Positions 6,026 through 6,144 of a stretch of 6,144 nucleotides of DNA are shown here, piece after piece. The stretch comes from an uncultured Alphaproteobacteria bacterium (GTDB lineage Bacteria > Pseudomonadota > Alphaproteobacteria > Sphingomonadales > Sphingomonadaceae): assembly GCA_903939555.1 (NCBI GenBank), contig CAJAHV010000401.1, forward strand, positions 1-6,144, written 5' to 3'. The notes beneath the pieces were generated by a model. It was not told where the DNA came from. It searched no databases and worked only from the letters and a program-made list of their open reading frames with translations. Numbering within the stretch: the stretch's first letter is position 1; each line of letters opens with the position of its first letter. The position numbers were made by a program, and so were the translations under genes.

Positions 6026-6144
6026 TTATGCCGCCTTGCCGCGGCGCAGTTTTTCCAGCCTCTTGAGCAGCATGTCGCGCTTCAGCTTGCTGAGGTGATC
6101 GATGAACAACACACCGTCGAGATGGTCCATCTCGTGCTGCAGGC
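6026..6144 (-). CDS. def: Peptide deformylase, C-terminal part, runs off the right edge
   Basis: The last 38 residues are visible, beginning LQHEMDHLDGVLFIDHLSKL and ending in a basic tail, KRLEKLRRGKAA. HEMDH is the HExxH metal site, with the two histidines binding iron or zinc and the glutamate acting in catalysis. The enzyme removes the formyl group from the first methionine of new proteins at the ribosome. The motif followed by LDGVLFIDHLS is diagnostic for deformylases of the common bacterial type. The start, the GxGLAAxQ motif and the third metal ligand lie outside the window. The gene is convergent with the SDR gene, 20 bases apart. I see nothing unusual in the tail. Confidence 0.94.
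   Translation of the reverse strand, partial: LQHEMDHLDGVLFIDHLSKLKRDMLLKRLEKLRRGKAA

Overview
The window looks like a stretch of ordinary chromosome from a GC-rich alphaproteobacterium. A member of the Sphingomonadales is my best guess. This rests on gene order (a MerR regulator, a ~600-residue acyl-CoA dehydrogenase and a thiolase in one run; purF followed by a short-chain dehydrogenase) and on strongly GC-biased codon use. It was judged from memory of such genomes, not from a search. I see no insertion sequence, prophage, CRISPR array, tRNA or rRNA.

Left part (1-3668), all on the minus strand. Read in the direction of transcription the genes are hisI (phosphoribosyl-AMP cyclohydrolase), an atypical short-chain dehydrogenase/reductase that overlaps hisI by ATGA, a MerR-type regulator, a large acyl-CoA dehydrogenase of the DmdC-like class, and the first 128 codons of an acetyl-CoA acetyltransferase that runs off the left edge. 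The last three probably form a regulated fatty-acid or acyl-CoA beta-oxidation operon. The 31 bases before merR hold a promoter whose 17-base spacer contains a perfect 14-base palindrome. Its -35 box includes the stop codon of the preceding gene, and its predicted start point falls at or next to the merR ATG, so the message may be leaderless.

Middle (3669-3760) is a 92-base divergent region between hisI (minus) and purF (plus). It has a GC-rich inverted repeat, an AT-rich near-palindrome and a plausible purF promoter lying across both.

Right part (3761-6144). purF, for the first committed step of purine synthesis, is of the Bacillus type, with a propeptide and four iron-sulfur cysteines. After a 79-base spacer with two inverted repeats comes a classical short-chain dehydrogenase, probably co-transcribed. 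The 3' end of a peptide deformylase gene comes in from the right on the minus strand. The two converge over a GC-rich hairpin that probably ends transcription both ways.

The genes cover most of the window and are of known families. The notable points are regulatory (the merR promoter, the purF/hisI divergent region, the purF-SDR spacer) and a cluster of unexpected residues in the first 25 bases. I did not find a convincing new biological system.
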